64,000 nucleotides of DNA, taken from the NCBI GenBank assembly GCA_023846275.1, contig CM043869.1, forward strand, positions 21,868,237 to 21,932,236. Direction: 5' to 3'. Both the position numbers and the translations under genes were made by a program. The notes under the pieces are model-generated. The model did no database searches. It was not told where the DNA came from and worked only from the letters and a program-made list of their open reading frames with translations. Shown piece after piece: positions 43,196-53,400 of the stretch. Origin of the DNA: Vanilla planifolia (taxonomy: Eukaryota > Streptophyta > Magnoliopsida > Asparagales > Orchidaceae). The first letter of the stretch is position 1; every line of letters starts with the position of its first letter.

Positions 43196-43830
43196 CTAAA
43201 TTAGTGATTAAATCTATTGGCTCATGAAGAACTTACTTGATAATTAAAAGAGCTCATCAAAAAGGATTTATTAAGAAAATTATTAGAGCATGTGCTACCC
43301 CCACATTTTTTGCTACAAAAAATGATGAAACTTAGTGCATGTGCATAGATAGTCATGTCATTATCAAAATAATGATTAAGTATAGGTTTTGAATTCCTAT
43401 GCATGACAATTTGTTAGTTCAAATAGTTGGAGCCACCATATTTTCTAAAATAAATATTGGAAGTGGACATTATTTTGTTAGAATCTACCTAGTGATGAAT
43501 ATAAGACTACTTTTAAAACAAAAGATAGACTATATGAATGGTTATGATGCCATTAACATTGTCGAATGTACCAAGTACATTTATGAGACCTATGGCTTAG
43601 GTTTGTGTCCTTATGTAGGTCATTTTGTAGTTATCTATTTGAATTATATATTAGTTTATTGCCATAGCATACTTGAATTACTAGGACATCATAAACAAGT
43701 ATGCACCACATTACATGAGCAACATTTATTTCCTATCCATTAGAAGTGTTATTTTTCATTCAAAGAATGTCATTCAAAGGTTTTATAATTCCAAAAGAAT
43801 GACTAATTGCTAATACTAAAAAGATAAAAA
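43195..43830 (+). pseudogene. Gypsy reverse transcriptase, copy 1, degraded
   Basis: RT start AHQKGFIKKIIRACATPTFF at 43252-43311 (family KGLIRES.SP.A.P..L), then KNDET, a TAG at 43333-43335 where Trp is invariant, and CMCIDS. From 43399 the frame reads DNLLVQIVGATIFSKI (family DDLLDQL.GA..FSKID). Two frameshifts flank a LTLSNVPSTFMR block near 43555-43590. Motif YLDD, normally catalytic, is YLNY at 43636-43647, so both Asp residues are lost; HKQVCTTLHEQHLF follows. The connection segment near 43765-43850 contains a FII.KE...FEWPT series. Certainly inactive. Confidence 0.85.
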
Positions 43831-44340
43831 CCATTTTTGAGTGGCCAACTTGAAGTTCGTATTTTTCATAGCATTCCCACTTTTTATCTTTGGAACATTC
43901 AAGGACTTAACATGATTATAGACATAATTCTTGATTATATTGAAAAGGTTTAGTTTAACTTTTGAAAGGTGGTGGAAGTAGACTTACTAAATTAAAAGAA
44001 ATCATGACTAAAGACTCGTCCTTAGATTACAAGATTTTTCAACTCTTTTGAAGTCACATATGATTGAGGACTAAGCATTGATAGAGTTCCAATAAAATTA
44101 ACATTATTTGATAGTTTAATCACTAAGATATTGAAAACACTATCTATTATCCCAAGAATTTCTTCTTCATTTTCGTCATGAAGCATTTTAATTCAAAAAG
44201 ATTGAACCTATTTTATTCTTTATTTTGGTCAAATGAATTTAATTCATTAGCATAATAAATGGTTTTAATATTTGAAGGAATTCACTTTTGTTTTAAAACA
44301 TAAAATTGGAGTGGAGAATAAAGTTGCAAATGTATTACAT
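43830..44340 (+). pseudogene. Gypsy RNase H, degraded
   Basis: FEVTYD at 44047-44064 corresponds to the conserved FEV.CDAS that carries the first catalytic Asp. The C-terminal part, HNKWF.YLKEFTFVLKHK followed by IGVENKVANVL (44254-44337), is a close match to the family pattern KWVE.LQ.FTFV.KHK.G..N.VADALSRR. Glutamine and tryptophan positions have become stops. The motif is cut after VANVL and runs straight into protease sequence. Confidence 0.8.
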
Positions 44341-44800
44341 AGTGATGGTTGTGTCATTGTCATATCATATAATGCTCCCAGAAAGTAGGCTCACCAAACG
44401 CAGACTATCTCCACCCATGCACAATATTTTGGATCAACAAAATATCAAATTTTATCGACAAAAATTTGTTGTATTCTTTAAAACTTTGGTCAATATTTTG
44501 ACTAATTATTGTGTAATGTTATCACAATGTATATCGTTGGCCTTATATTAGAAAGACCATTGTTATTAATTAAGATGCTACCATAAATGGAAGAGCTAAT
44601 ATGATAATTTTTTATAAGAAGCAAAGATCATGCTATATCTTTGACTTCTCACAAGTAGAATTTCTATCCTAAATGCCAGAAAAGAAAAAGGCAAAAGAAA
44701 AGAAAAACTAAGTTGTCATTACACTAATCAAGATTGTGAGGGATATAACCAATGGTGAAGTTCTCTAGTTTATGACAATCAAAAAAAATCCTTATTAGTG
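44340..44800 (+). pseudogene. Gypsy protease, copy 2, degraded
   Basis: SDGCVIVIS at 44341-44367 aligns base by base with the protease start of copy 1 at 43054-43080 (GGTTGTGTCATTGTCATA versus AATTGTATCAATATCATA). A PMHNI..INKISNF series then matches the family YNV.WVNKT. LILERPL at 44542-44562 stands for the conserved LLGRPW, and DATINGRANMIIFYKK near 44574-44620 matches D.DA..DGR.NTY.F. Lysine-rich linker KKKAKEKK follows near 44685. The N-terminal part of the protease is missing. Confidence 0.7.
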
Positions 44801-45295
44801 TATCCACCCCACCAGCCATAGTCCAATCATTGTTAAAAGAATTTTTGAAGTTTTTCTTGATGACTTGCTAAACATTCCGTTTATTAAGAAATATCAATCA
44901 TATTATTGATCTAGTTTTTTACACCTCACTACAACATTAACTAAATTATTGATTAAATTTATTTGCTCATATAGAACATATTTGATAAGTAAATGACTTC
45001 TTTCAAAGAGAATTAGTTAAGAAAAGTGTTAGAGCATGTGATCTCCTCAGTTGTTTTGATATAAAAAATGATGAAACTTAGTCCATGTGCATATATAATC
45101 ATGTCATTTACAAAATAATGATTAACTATAGGTTTCCAATTCCTACACGTGATGACTTGTTAAATCAAATTGTTAGAGCCACCATATTTTATAAAATAGA
45201 TTTTAGAGGTGGATACTATAATATTTGAATCTACATAGTGATTATTGTATGACTACTTTTAAAAGAAAAGGTAGACTATATGGAATGTCAATGAA
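44800..45295 (+). pseudogene. Gypsy reverse transcriptase, copy 2, truncated
   Basis: PPAIVQSLLKEF near 44810 and LRNINHIIDLV at 44884-44916 match the segment before RT (P..VQPLLEEF...LPPLR.IQH.IDLVPGA). RT follows: RELVKKSVRACD, KNDET, a TAG at 45079-45081 in place of Trp, and CMCIYN. Next come NYRFPIPTRDDLLNQIV near 45120-45180 and KIDFRGGYY. The same Trp codon is a TAG in copy 1, so the copies share that lesion. Similarity ends at about 45295, after DYMEW, before the catalytic YLDD motif would appear. Confidence 0.8.
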
Positions 45296-45740
45296 CTAGA
45301 ATTCTAAATCCTTATATACATATGTTGAGTATTATTTTTGAATTCCTATTAATCTTGATTCACTTCTATTTAACCCAATATCAAATTTTTATATTTCAAG
45401 AAATTATTGTACACATATTTGTTATGGAATTCAAAACATGCAAGAATTAGTGTATCTTCTCATGACAAGTTTTCATGTAAGAAGGGATGATTATTGTCCA
45501 TTTTATATTGGAAAATAATGTCAAATTGTGATGCAAACTATTATTTCATTGTTAAAGAATTAGTACTTAATATTACATATCCCAAATAATCTTTGTTTAT
45601 GATTTTATTGAATACTAAGCAACAATAGTAAATTACAAAAAATTAAACGGTCAATGGTTGTGATGGTTAGGTAGTGATAGTTTTAATTAATAATCTTCAT
45701 TGTAGTTAGACTAGTGTCATTGGGACACCTGAAGGTGAGT
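45296..45740. other. Spacer between gypsy remnant and LINE
   Basis: No motif recognised. Probably 5' leader of the LINE that follows, or flanking DNA. Confidence 0.4.
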
Positions 45741-45744
45741 TCAT

Positions 45745-46520
45745 ACACCCAACCATATTTTAGTTATGCTGAGCCAACTAGCCAGCAAGTCTTTTATGCT
45801 TCTTGAGAAGTCCTTACCTCCCTCAACCATTCATTTGTTGAGGTTGTTATCTAGGTAGCTATCCTTTCACTTCATCATGTCAACCAAAGGGAACCTTTAA
45901 TGGTCAACCAAAAATTATTTTCGTTAAAGAAGAAATTGACACATTATTTAGGCTTGAAATAGTGAGGAACTTTTTACACAAATTTCCAAATATGGAGAAA
46001 TTGCTAGTGGCATTTAAGAAAATCAAAATTTTTAGTGAGTAAAAGGTACCATTTTTTGATAACTAACATGTACTAATTACATTTGATAGATTTTTTGAGT
46101 TGTTGGCTTCATGAAACATGAAACATCAGTGACTTTAGGAAAACAATTTTTAATTGGCATCATGAATTTCATGTGAATGTTGTTTGAATGAACATTAGCT
46201 CTAATTTAGGTTTAATTTCAATTTTTTAATAAGGTAACTTTGTACTCCTTAGCTTTGGAAGTTAAAAATCCTATACAAGTCACAATACCTACTATAAATG
46301 TAACTAAATCAAGCATAAATAAGATGTGTGTTGAAATGGATCATGTAAAGGAATTACCTACTTGAATCTAGATAACAAAAAATTTTGAAACTCCAACAGA
46401 TTATGGAAAAGAATTCAATATGATAACTTAGTTATTAAATATAGTTCTACGACGAAGGTCAACCTTTCTTCAATGTAAAAAAGGTAAAATGTCCTGAAAT
46501 ATGCAAGATAAAATAAGCAT
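45745..46520 (+). pseudogene. LINE ORF1 (DUF4283), second LINE, degraded
   Basis: N-terminus PYFSYAEPTSQQVFYAS near 45752 (family SYA...S...SFA). DUF4283 core: FNGQPKIIFVKEEIDTLF (45889-45942; family G.P.I.FS.EEID.L), FLHKFPNMEKLLVAFKKIKI near 45978, FFDN.HVLITFD at 46056-46090 (family LLD.RHVLIQL). FNWHHEFHVNVV near 46150 follows (family FKWTPDF). Then NKVTLYSLALEVKNPIQV and VTKSSINKMCVEMDHVKELP at 46302-46361 (family TRPSVARVCVEVDLLK.LP), and LWKRIQYDNL near 46397. Stops occur at former Trp, Gln and Arg codons. Different in sequence from the first LINE ORF1, so an independent insertion. Confidence 0.8.
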
Positions 46521-46959
46521 AGACAAATGTGAATGAATATAGTCTCATTAATCCAATATTTATGAATTAGGAAACATTCTAAATGAAATGTCACTACTTT
46601 TTGATAATTTCATTTTGGATAGGGACGTTGCATGAAAACATATTGAGACATTACCAAATTGTTCCACTATAGGGAAGTGGTATAAAATGCCACAAACTTA
46701 GGGAATAATAGGTTTGTAGATGAATTAACTTGAAACAACATGAAATTTTGAATCAGATTATTGATAATTTGATTTCTTTAAGAAAAATTTCAAGGGTAGA
46801 ATAAACGACTATGTTTAGATTTTGATTTACTAGTGTCTTACAATAAATCTTACCAACAAAAAGACTTTCAATAATTTTAAGATATTGGCAAAGACTAGCT
46901 TAAATGATCTACAAATTCTAGTCTAATATAATCTAAAGAGGAAGATTTCAACAAAGTTT

Positions 46960-47757
46960 AGAATAGACACTCAAAGGGAAATATTAAAAATTGTTAATGA
47001 GGCATCTTAATTTTTGTAGGATTTGTAGAAGTGCCTATGGTTCCAAAGTTTCATAACAAATGACTTTTGTTGAAAAACATCATAGCTTGTAATATAAGAG
47101 GTACAAAAATAAGAGATATGTAAGCTAGTTTATTCTTCTACTCAAAATAAAATATAATTATGATTGCTCTCATGAAACCTATGTTTAACAATAGCTAATT
47201 GCATAATCTATCTAACATATTGGAATTTGAGTATTACATTGGGAATAAATCCAATGAGATTTGGGTATTATACACGTAAAGCATCCTTTGTGAAACCTTA
47301 ATTGAGGATTAGTAGTTAGCTCACTTACTCATTGATAATCCATGGAAATAAGATGGTTCCTATTATAGCACAGTTCGGTACAAGGTTACACAAATTGTAC
47401 AGGAAAGGAAAGCTCCATGGATAGAAATTGTATACTTTAATCCAATAGTTACACTTGATGGATACAAGAGTCCCTCCAATCTTAGGTGTGAAATAATGAA
47501 TGGGCTCATTGATTACATCAATCAATGATGCATAAAACAACTCTTATTCATTGGGTGTTTGTTTACATGGATAAGGAAATAAAAGGGCAAATGGTTCTAG
47601 AAAAGGCTACATTGATTTTTTAGACAATCATGGTTAGATTGATTAATATAAAACAATGGTTGTGCATATTTATGTAGAATTGGATCAAATTATTCTCTTT
47701 TACTTCAATCTAGAAGAGATCCTACTCCTCTACCAAAGTTTTTGAACAATATTTGTG
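46960..47757 (+). pseudogene. LINE ORF2 endonuclease, second LINE, truncated
   Basis: KNIIACNIRGTKIRDM at 47073-47120 is the endonuclease start (family K.I.WN.RGL...), with Trp changed to Cys. EIWVLYT near 47250 (family KIWVFW) and a DPW-like NPWKQDGSYYSTV near 47337 follow. PWIEIVYFNPIVTLDGYK and LRCEIMNGLIDYINQ appear around 47410-47525 (family PWL.GGDFN...R..G.P). Last come LFTWIRK, GKWF, KRLH.FF and the YLCRIGSNYSLLL run at 47665-47710 (family SDH.PLLL), and PKFLNNIC. Similarity stops at about 47757 where minus-strand copia sequence begins; the RT is missing. Confidence 0.75.
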
Positions 47758-47779
47758 AGATTCTATTATATTAAAATAT

Positions 47780-48190
47780 TCATTAAATTTGTCGCTTAGA
47801 AATTCACCTTTATTATTGCTCCTAATGGCAACTAAATTGAAACTTAGCTCATTTTTATTTTAGTTATGAAGACATGAAATTTTCTACAAGCTTTGTTCAC
47901 TTTTTGTACGAAAATTGCATATGTATACCAAAAATAATCATCAGATATAACTAGCCCATATTTCTTATGCCCTATAATCATGTAGTGTATATGTCCAAAC
48001 AATGTATTTGAGAAAGTTCAAAGCACATACATAATCATATACAAAAGTCAATTTAGTTAAACCTCTAACTAAGTTATATTTAATAATTTTTCTAATGGTA
48101 TGTGTGCTAACATGTTAAAGCCTTCTTTAACATAAATACAAGTCACTAACATATGACACAAACATTTTATTTGTGAACTATTTACTTTAT
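47780..48190 (-). pseudogene. Copia GAG-pre-integrase and integrase core, degraded
   Basis: On the minus strand, EGFNMLAHIPLEKLLNI near 48135-48085 matches the pre-integrase LGH.S..G...L region. The integrase core shows HKKYGLVISDDYFWYTY near 47980-47925 (family GKKYGLVIVDDYSRYTW), including the DD of the second catalytic region. AIFVQKVNKACRKFHVFITK follows (family VLFLK.K.EA...F..F), then the FLSDKFNEYF near 47800-47770 (family GEF.S..F..FC). Stops interrupt it. The catalytic core ends before the last Glu can be confirmed. Confidence 0.7.
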
Positions 48191-48399
48191 TCAAATCATG
48201 TCAATAAATGTTATTTCTTTTAGTTGTAATGACTGCTATATTTCTATATTTACCAATTCTACATGTGACAAAATAAACTAAAATGGTAAAATTGCTCTCA
48301 CATAGTTGACTTACATTATGAAAAATATACTTTACTCTCTAAACTAATAAACTTTAGGAATAAAAAATATAGAATTTCCAATAGTACTTAGTCATTTTT

Positions 48400-48520
48400 T
48401 GTATTTCCTTGAGTTGTCACTATGTACTACTTTCCTTTAACGTAGGGTCCTTGTTGGGTGAATAACTTGATATTTCTAGTCATGTGCTTCAAGCATCAAC
48501 TATCCAAGAATCACATGGCA
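48400..48520 (-). pseudogene. Copia aspartic protease fragment, degraded
   Basis: Minus-strand reading DSWIVDA near 48513-48493 (family WYLDSG), then after a one-base shift LKHMTRNIKLFT and QGPYVKGK (family CSRHMTGD...F). The catalytic Asp is retained but the Gly of D-S/T-G is lost, and a stop falls in the motif. Confidence 0.7.
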
Positions 48521-49229
48521 AACTTGTCCTTCAAATGAAGACCTTCAGTAATTATAAATTAATTATTAGGCTTATGAATCCAAACCTTTTTAGGTGAAAC
48601 ATATTTTTCTGTAGATGAACTATAATTTCCCCTAGCTATCAAGCAAAGTTAAGAAATTTATATAAAATATGAGCTTCAAAAATACCTGCATGTGTTGTAT
48701 AATCAGTTTCCATTACACTAATGGACTTGAAATATTCTCCCATAGAAACAAAAATATTTCTACTAACAAGTTTTCTATTTAAAAATGAACAAGTATATTT
48801 CAAAGATTTAAGGTCATTAATTCCATAACTAATGATGCATGCCTTTAATTTTTTGTGTTAATCCATCATTAACCTTTTACATGTTGATTAAATACCTATT
48901 AGCCCAATCTCTACTATGTTAATAAATTTTTAATATTCACTATCTTTTTCTTTTAGTTTCTTATTTTCCTTGCATATAGTTTCCTATTATTACACAAATA
49001 AATTAATTGTTAAGTTAATCCTTCACTATGGTAAGTTATGCTTCACTTAAACGATGTTCCCTTTCCTTGTTCATCACCTTGAGCCAGCATCGAAAATAGC
49101 CATTCATTGTTCTCTTTGTCTTCACTTGTGCTATTCTTTTTTTAGTCATATTAGGCTTTATCCAAGCCTTTCTTTCTCTAGTTCCTACTCTTCATCATTG
49201 CCTTCTTCTACTTTTCAATTCCATCTTAC

Positions 49230-49960
49230 ACCATAAGACATGCTAGTTTGATAAGTCCTAGTTTCTCACACTTATGGCAAAGGATCTCCTCTTTTATTCT
49301 CTTTCTATTTTGAACCTTTGTTTTATATATCTTCTTGCAACACCAAAACATTTAGATAAACATTCCTAAATTAGAGCTATTGTATCTTCATCTGTTGCCT
49401 CCTCTTCTAAGTATCTTCCTCTCTCTTTAGTGTTATTGTTTACTTTTTGTTTTGAAATTATTATTTTAAATCAAGATTTTTCTTCTTTTCTCCTCTCTTG
49501 CTCTTGTTCATTTGTCCTGAGGTCACCTATAAACTTATCCAATGTTATAGTAGAAATTTTTGTAGCATTCTTGAAGGTTTATACTTTTTTAGCAAAATTT
49601 TAAGGAACTTTTTTTCGGGTTCATTCATAGATAGAGTCTTTCCCAAACTAGTAATTCCATTTATAATGTTAATAAATCAAACAAAAATTTCTTCAATAGA
49701 GTCATTAGAAGTAATTTTGAACAACTCCTATTAATATGTCATCATATTTATTTTAATTTCTTAAACAAAAAATGTAACTTTTTATGTTACCACTAAGTTG
49801 TGGAAAATTTTAAAAATAGTTTCTAAATTCATAATTCTATTAAATGTAACAATATTCAAAGAATAAAGTAAAATATTATTGCATTTTTTATTTAATTAAA
49901 TTTTATGTTTATTCTTTGTATCCATGTTATTAAACTTTTTTTGTTCTAATACATCTTATA
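49230..49960 (-). pseudogene. Copia gag (UBN2-type) with zinc knuckle, degraded
   Basis: Minus-strand segments: ILLYSLNIVTFNRI near 49870 (family I...LS..EF.RI), TIFKIFHNLVVT near 49810 (family EIWDKL.VTY), KINM. ELFK near 49750, then SNDSIEEIFV with FINIINGITSLGKTLS near 49710-49630 (family ESIEEMF.RFT.I...L..LGK.Y). EKKFLKILLKK follows near 49600 (family VRKILRSLP). The zinc knuckle is at 49279-49238. Downstream, an acidic/lysine-rich tail (ENNEWLFSMLAQGDEQ) resembles the E/D-rich linker before protease. Frameshifts and stops break it throughout. Confidence 0.75.
49238..49279 (-). other. Degenerate CCHC zinc knuckle of copia gag
   Basis: Fourteen minus-strand codons read CHKCEKLGLIKLAC, giving exact C-x2-C-x4-x-x4-C spacing with the His replaced by Leu. 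Family form is C.KC...GH....C. Confidence 0.75.
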
Positions 49961-49999
49961 ATTTTTTTTTAAGTGTACATTTCCCTACTTACTAACTTC

Positions 50000-50700
50000 A
50001 AGTGTGTGGTAGTCCTAATATTTTTAAAAGAGAATATAATGATTATTCAAGTATTAGAGGAAGCTCTTAGCTCACACTTATATTTGATTAGTCAACTCTT
50101 AAATATTTAATATTTTATTTTAATGGGCTTCCCCATTGTAAAATAGATATCTTCAATGTATCTTAGATTATTCAACAAATCTCAAAGATTAACTACATGT
50201 GCAATAAATTCAAAAATCTATTTTTATTATAGAATATTAGTTTATTTATTTTAAGGCACATTCATATCATTTCAATTTTACATCATATTCATGTATGAAA
50301 TTATTCAATCATCTCCTTGATTTAACAAATGAATAGTATTTTTTTCAATCTAATAACCATTTTCTTGGTTAAATCATACCTTTGTAAAATTTCAAGTTAG
50401 TTTTTTTGTTAAACCATGATTAAATTAAAGGAAATTAATTATGTTGAATTTTTCATAAGTAAGATTATTAAAAAAATTGCCACATTCTTGCTTATGCAAA
50501 TGTGTAAAGCTCTTGGGCTGGGCGAGAATGAGCAGGCACTCGCATGCATTTGGTTAGAAAATAATTGAAACAAAATAATGAAAAAACCATTTTGGTGTGA
50601 GGCATTTCTGAAAGCTAGGTAGCACTCAAACCAGTATACGTGTGGGCTAGGTCAGACTCATATATAACTCTATGTTATGAGTTGGCCGAGATGATGAATT
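50000..50700. other. Leader region upstream of copia gag
   Basis: Lies between the minus-strand copia gag and the promoter-like module. The part at 50500-50700 is conspicuously less AT-rich than its flanks and could be LTR or leader sequence. No primer binding site was recognised on the minus strand. Confidence 0.35.
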
Positions 50701-50761
50701 TCTACGTGCACAAAGGGGGACCCAACATCAATTCAGTATGAATATTAGTCCCATGTGAGTG

Positions 50762-50803
50762 CATATAAAGTCTAAATATTTTTCCACCCCTACAATGTGA
50801 GAC
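50762..50803 (-). promoter_or_regulatory. USE/TATA-like snRNA-type promoter module
   Basis: On the minus strand GTCTCACATTG (50803-50793) matches 9 of 11 bases of the plant upstream sequence element RTCCCACATCG. Both differences are C to T. It is followed 23 bases later by TTTATATG (50769-50762). This spacing is close to that of plant Pol III-transcribed U6/U3 promoters. The sequence downstream does not resemble U6 or U3 RNA. It may be an LTR promoter of the copia remnant, which lies downstream in the right orientation, or an orphan module. Confidence 0.5.
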
Positions 50804-50809
50804 TAAAAC

Positions 50810-52580
50810 TCTAATTCTTATCTGCATCCAAAACAAGAAGTATTTAGCACTATGTAATTGTTCATTTTCATGATTACATGATGGAGCTCACCTCTGCTTT
50901 TATTAATCAATGATGATCATCCATCCCATCATCTAATTGATTTCTTAGTCTAATAGTGATTACTAATTCTATTGATTTCATATGATTTATTCTTTGATCT
51001 GATGGCTAAAGCTTCATCTTGACTTATTAGATGACTAGAACTCGTTTTTTCTAATCCTATAACTATTCTGCTCTTAGTTATCATGTTCCAATCAAAGGAT
51101 TGAGATCAATTCTAAATTTATGGTTGTTGAACTGAATAATCTAGATCTCATCCAACATGATTAGATGGCCTATATCAAATCCATCTTGATCGAACTATCC
51201 ATAGTTCATCCTCTTATTCAACATTAGATTTGGTGCTTTGTATTGCCTCTGATTGGATCCCATGCTCCTTGTCTGCCAAATGGCAAAATATTTAGCCAAA
51301 ACATTACCCATTTGAAAAAATTATTTTAACCTATTTTTAAAGTTTTTTCAAGCTGTTTCGCTAGAGGTTTTCACATAGCTTCTTTCAATTTTCTAACAGC
51401 TATAATCAAATTTTTTGAATAAATACCTAACTATTATAGATGCAATAATTAATTAAAATGAATCAATCTTTAAGATCATAAGAAAGCACAATTGATTGTT
51501 GTTATAATTTAAATTCTATCTATTGGAACTATATCTTGTGTTTCTCAAATCATAAAATTCTTTTAGCTAAGCCTTACACATCTAAATTTTTAAATTTTTT
51601 TATCTTCTTTAATTTAAGATTGTTGTACCTTGTTCCATAAATAAACAAATATAGGAACTTATACAAATTTAGAATGTGAGATTTGTATGCTAGATTTACT
51701 TTAAAAGCATGTTTACAAAAACTTGTCCAAGTATTAATCTAAGCAATTATGCTCTATGGATAATCCAATTGAAACTTGGTTTATGAAGAGGGATGAATTG
51801 CTATGAAAAATATTTTTTACTTTTGAATAAGTATTTGTAATAAATATTTTAAAGTAATAATTTTAAGTAGTATATTAACCTCAAATAAATCACTGTTAAA
51901 ATTTTCATGTTGTTTTAGTTTTTTAAAAATAATATTAACTATATTTTATGGAAAACTTGAAAATAAAAATTTAGAAATAAAAAGTATAATAATATTAATG
52001 ATTCATTTAAAATTAAAACCTACAGCTTGCCTAAATAATCGCTACGAAAAAACAAAGTAAATTTGAGTAAGACTTTCAAAAAAACAAAGCTCACAAAAAT
52101 GAAATAAATTAAATGGGGTATAGAAATCTTTAGTGAAATGAAACTTGTAGAAAAAGAAAAATAACAACAATAGTTTTGAATTTGAAGCATATAATATTCC
52201 TATGCTTAATGTAATATATAACAAAAAAAAAATTATTTTTCTTTTACTTGAATGAAAAGAAAGAATAGTTAGAGCTCCAAGAATGATGGACACAACAAAT
52301 GGAAAAAATAATTAGCGTAAGTTGTTAAGACTTAAATTTTGGAGCATTAAAAGTTCTTATTCCTTCACCAATTTTTTATGTTAAAAAACTACCACTTATA
52401 GGCATATTTCAATGATTAAAAGAAGTTGCAGAACATCCCAATTAGGCACTATGGCTAGAATTCCTTGAATTTAATAACTATTTAAAAATATTCATTTACA
52501 ATAAATACAGTGTTGGGTGGCTCTATGTTGCTCATAAAAAAACCATTTCAAACAATCAATCATTATTAGTTTTTTTAGTG
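50810..52580. other. No gene recognised; possible LTR remnant
   Basis: The part at 50880-51290 has higher GC and many GATC/TGAT words, like the LTR-like repeats elsewhere in the window, and could be the rest of a copia 5' LTR on the minus strand. The remainder is AT-rich without motifs. An 83-codon minus frame at 52042-52293 is phenylalanine/leucine-rich and looks like chance. Confidence 0.35.
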
Positions 52581-53400
52581 TAGGATAGATTAAGAAAAAT
52601 TTGAGCCGCATGACTGAAAAATCTAGATCATTATATTACAAGTTGTGAAATTAAATCAAGGTAAATGAGAGCCACTTGATTTTAATGTAGATTATAAAAT
52701 CCCAAATTTATTTGATTGAATCAAGGTAAAAGATAAATAAAGTATTGACTTTAATGTAAACCATTATATCATAAAAATGAATAATTAGATTAGTAGATTT
52801 AATTCTACACATTTAAGAAATTTAGGCGTATCTTCAACCATTTGATCTTTAAAATTGCATTTTTACATGACTAGATTTAAATCAATACCTTTTTTAAAAG
52901 ATGATGAATATTTGAACATTTGATTATGATGACCATGGCTTCAAACAATTGGTTTTAGATCTATGTGTTTTAGAAAAGCAAATGAATTTTAGATTGTTCG
53001 ATCTGATGACATAATCTAATAGTTCACATTTCCATACAAATTTTTTAAGTGATATATGCTAAATGATTTTGTAATTTTTTCCCACATTGTTTTTCTACTT
53101 GTGAGACAGCTGTATACAGGCTTGATTTGTAGGTATATAATTCATCGAGCATATAAGTTTGGCTGCATTCTAGTTCACTATGGAGACCTTTGCTAATTAA
53201 TATACAGAAAATGGGTTCAAGAGTGATTCTATGTTGAGATACTATAGCATATGTGTTTAGAAGTCATGCCTTGACTCAACACTTAGGAAAGTATTTGCTT
53301 TTGGTTAGTTATAATAATGTCTTTTTTCATAGTTTACTTTTCTGCATTTTTCGAAGAAGGTTTCACAACAGTGATCAAGGTAAGATGATTTTTAAAATTA
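52580..53400 (+). repeat. Possible third member of R1/R2 repeat family
   Basis: Shares GAGCCACTTGATT with R2 (52670 and 5880) and CCCACATT with R1 (53081 and 3901), in the same order and with similar GATC-rich surroundings. Collinearity outside these words is weak, so membership is uncertain. Confidence 0.3.

Larger units (their letters stand above)
41460..45295 (+). mobile_element. Ty3/gypsy retrotransposon remnant, compound
   Basis: Contains, in order, primer site, gag, protease, reverse transcriptase and RNase H (41470-44340), the standard Ty3/gypsy order up to integrase. Integrase is absent. Instead a second protease and RT segment begins at about 44340, in the same orientation and related to the first. 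The pieces may derive from two insertions of one family or from recombination within a tandem pair. No LTR pair was confirmed. Confidence 0.75.
47770..50000 (-). mobile_element. Ty1/copia retrotransposon remnant
   Basis: Read on the minus strand the order is gag (49960 down to about 49230), protease (about 48510), GAG-pre-integrase and integrase (48190 down to 47780). This is the copia order, with protease before integrase. Reverse transcriptase and RNase H would lie beyond 47770, but that place is occupied by + strand LINE endonuclease, so the element is cut there. No LTR pair was found; a promoter-like module upstream at 50.76-50.80 kb may belong to its 5' LTR. Confidence 0.75.

Noticed and set aside
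47325-47540. 71-codon minus-strand frame
   Set aside because: Shadow of the LINE endonuclease region read on the + strand.
49054-49236. Ser-rich 60-codon + frame
   Set aside because: It is the antisense of the acidic/lysine-rich linker in the minus-strand copia gag.
50700-50800. U6 or U3 snRNA gene
   Set aside because: The promoter-like module is present, but the sequence expected at an RNA start does not match the 5' ends of U6 or U3.
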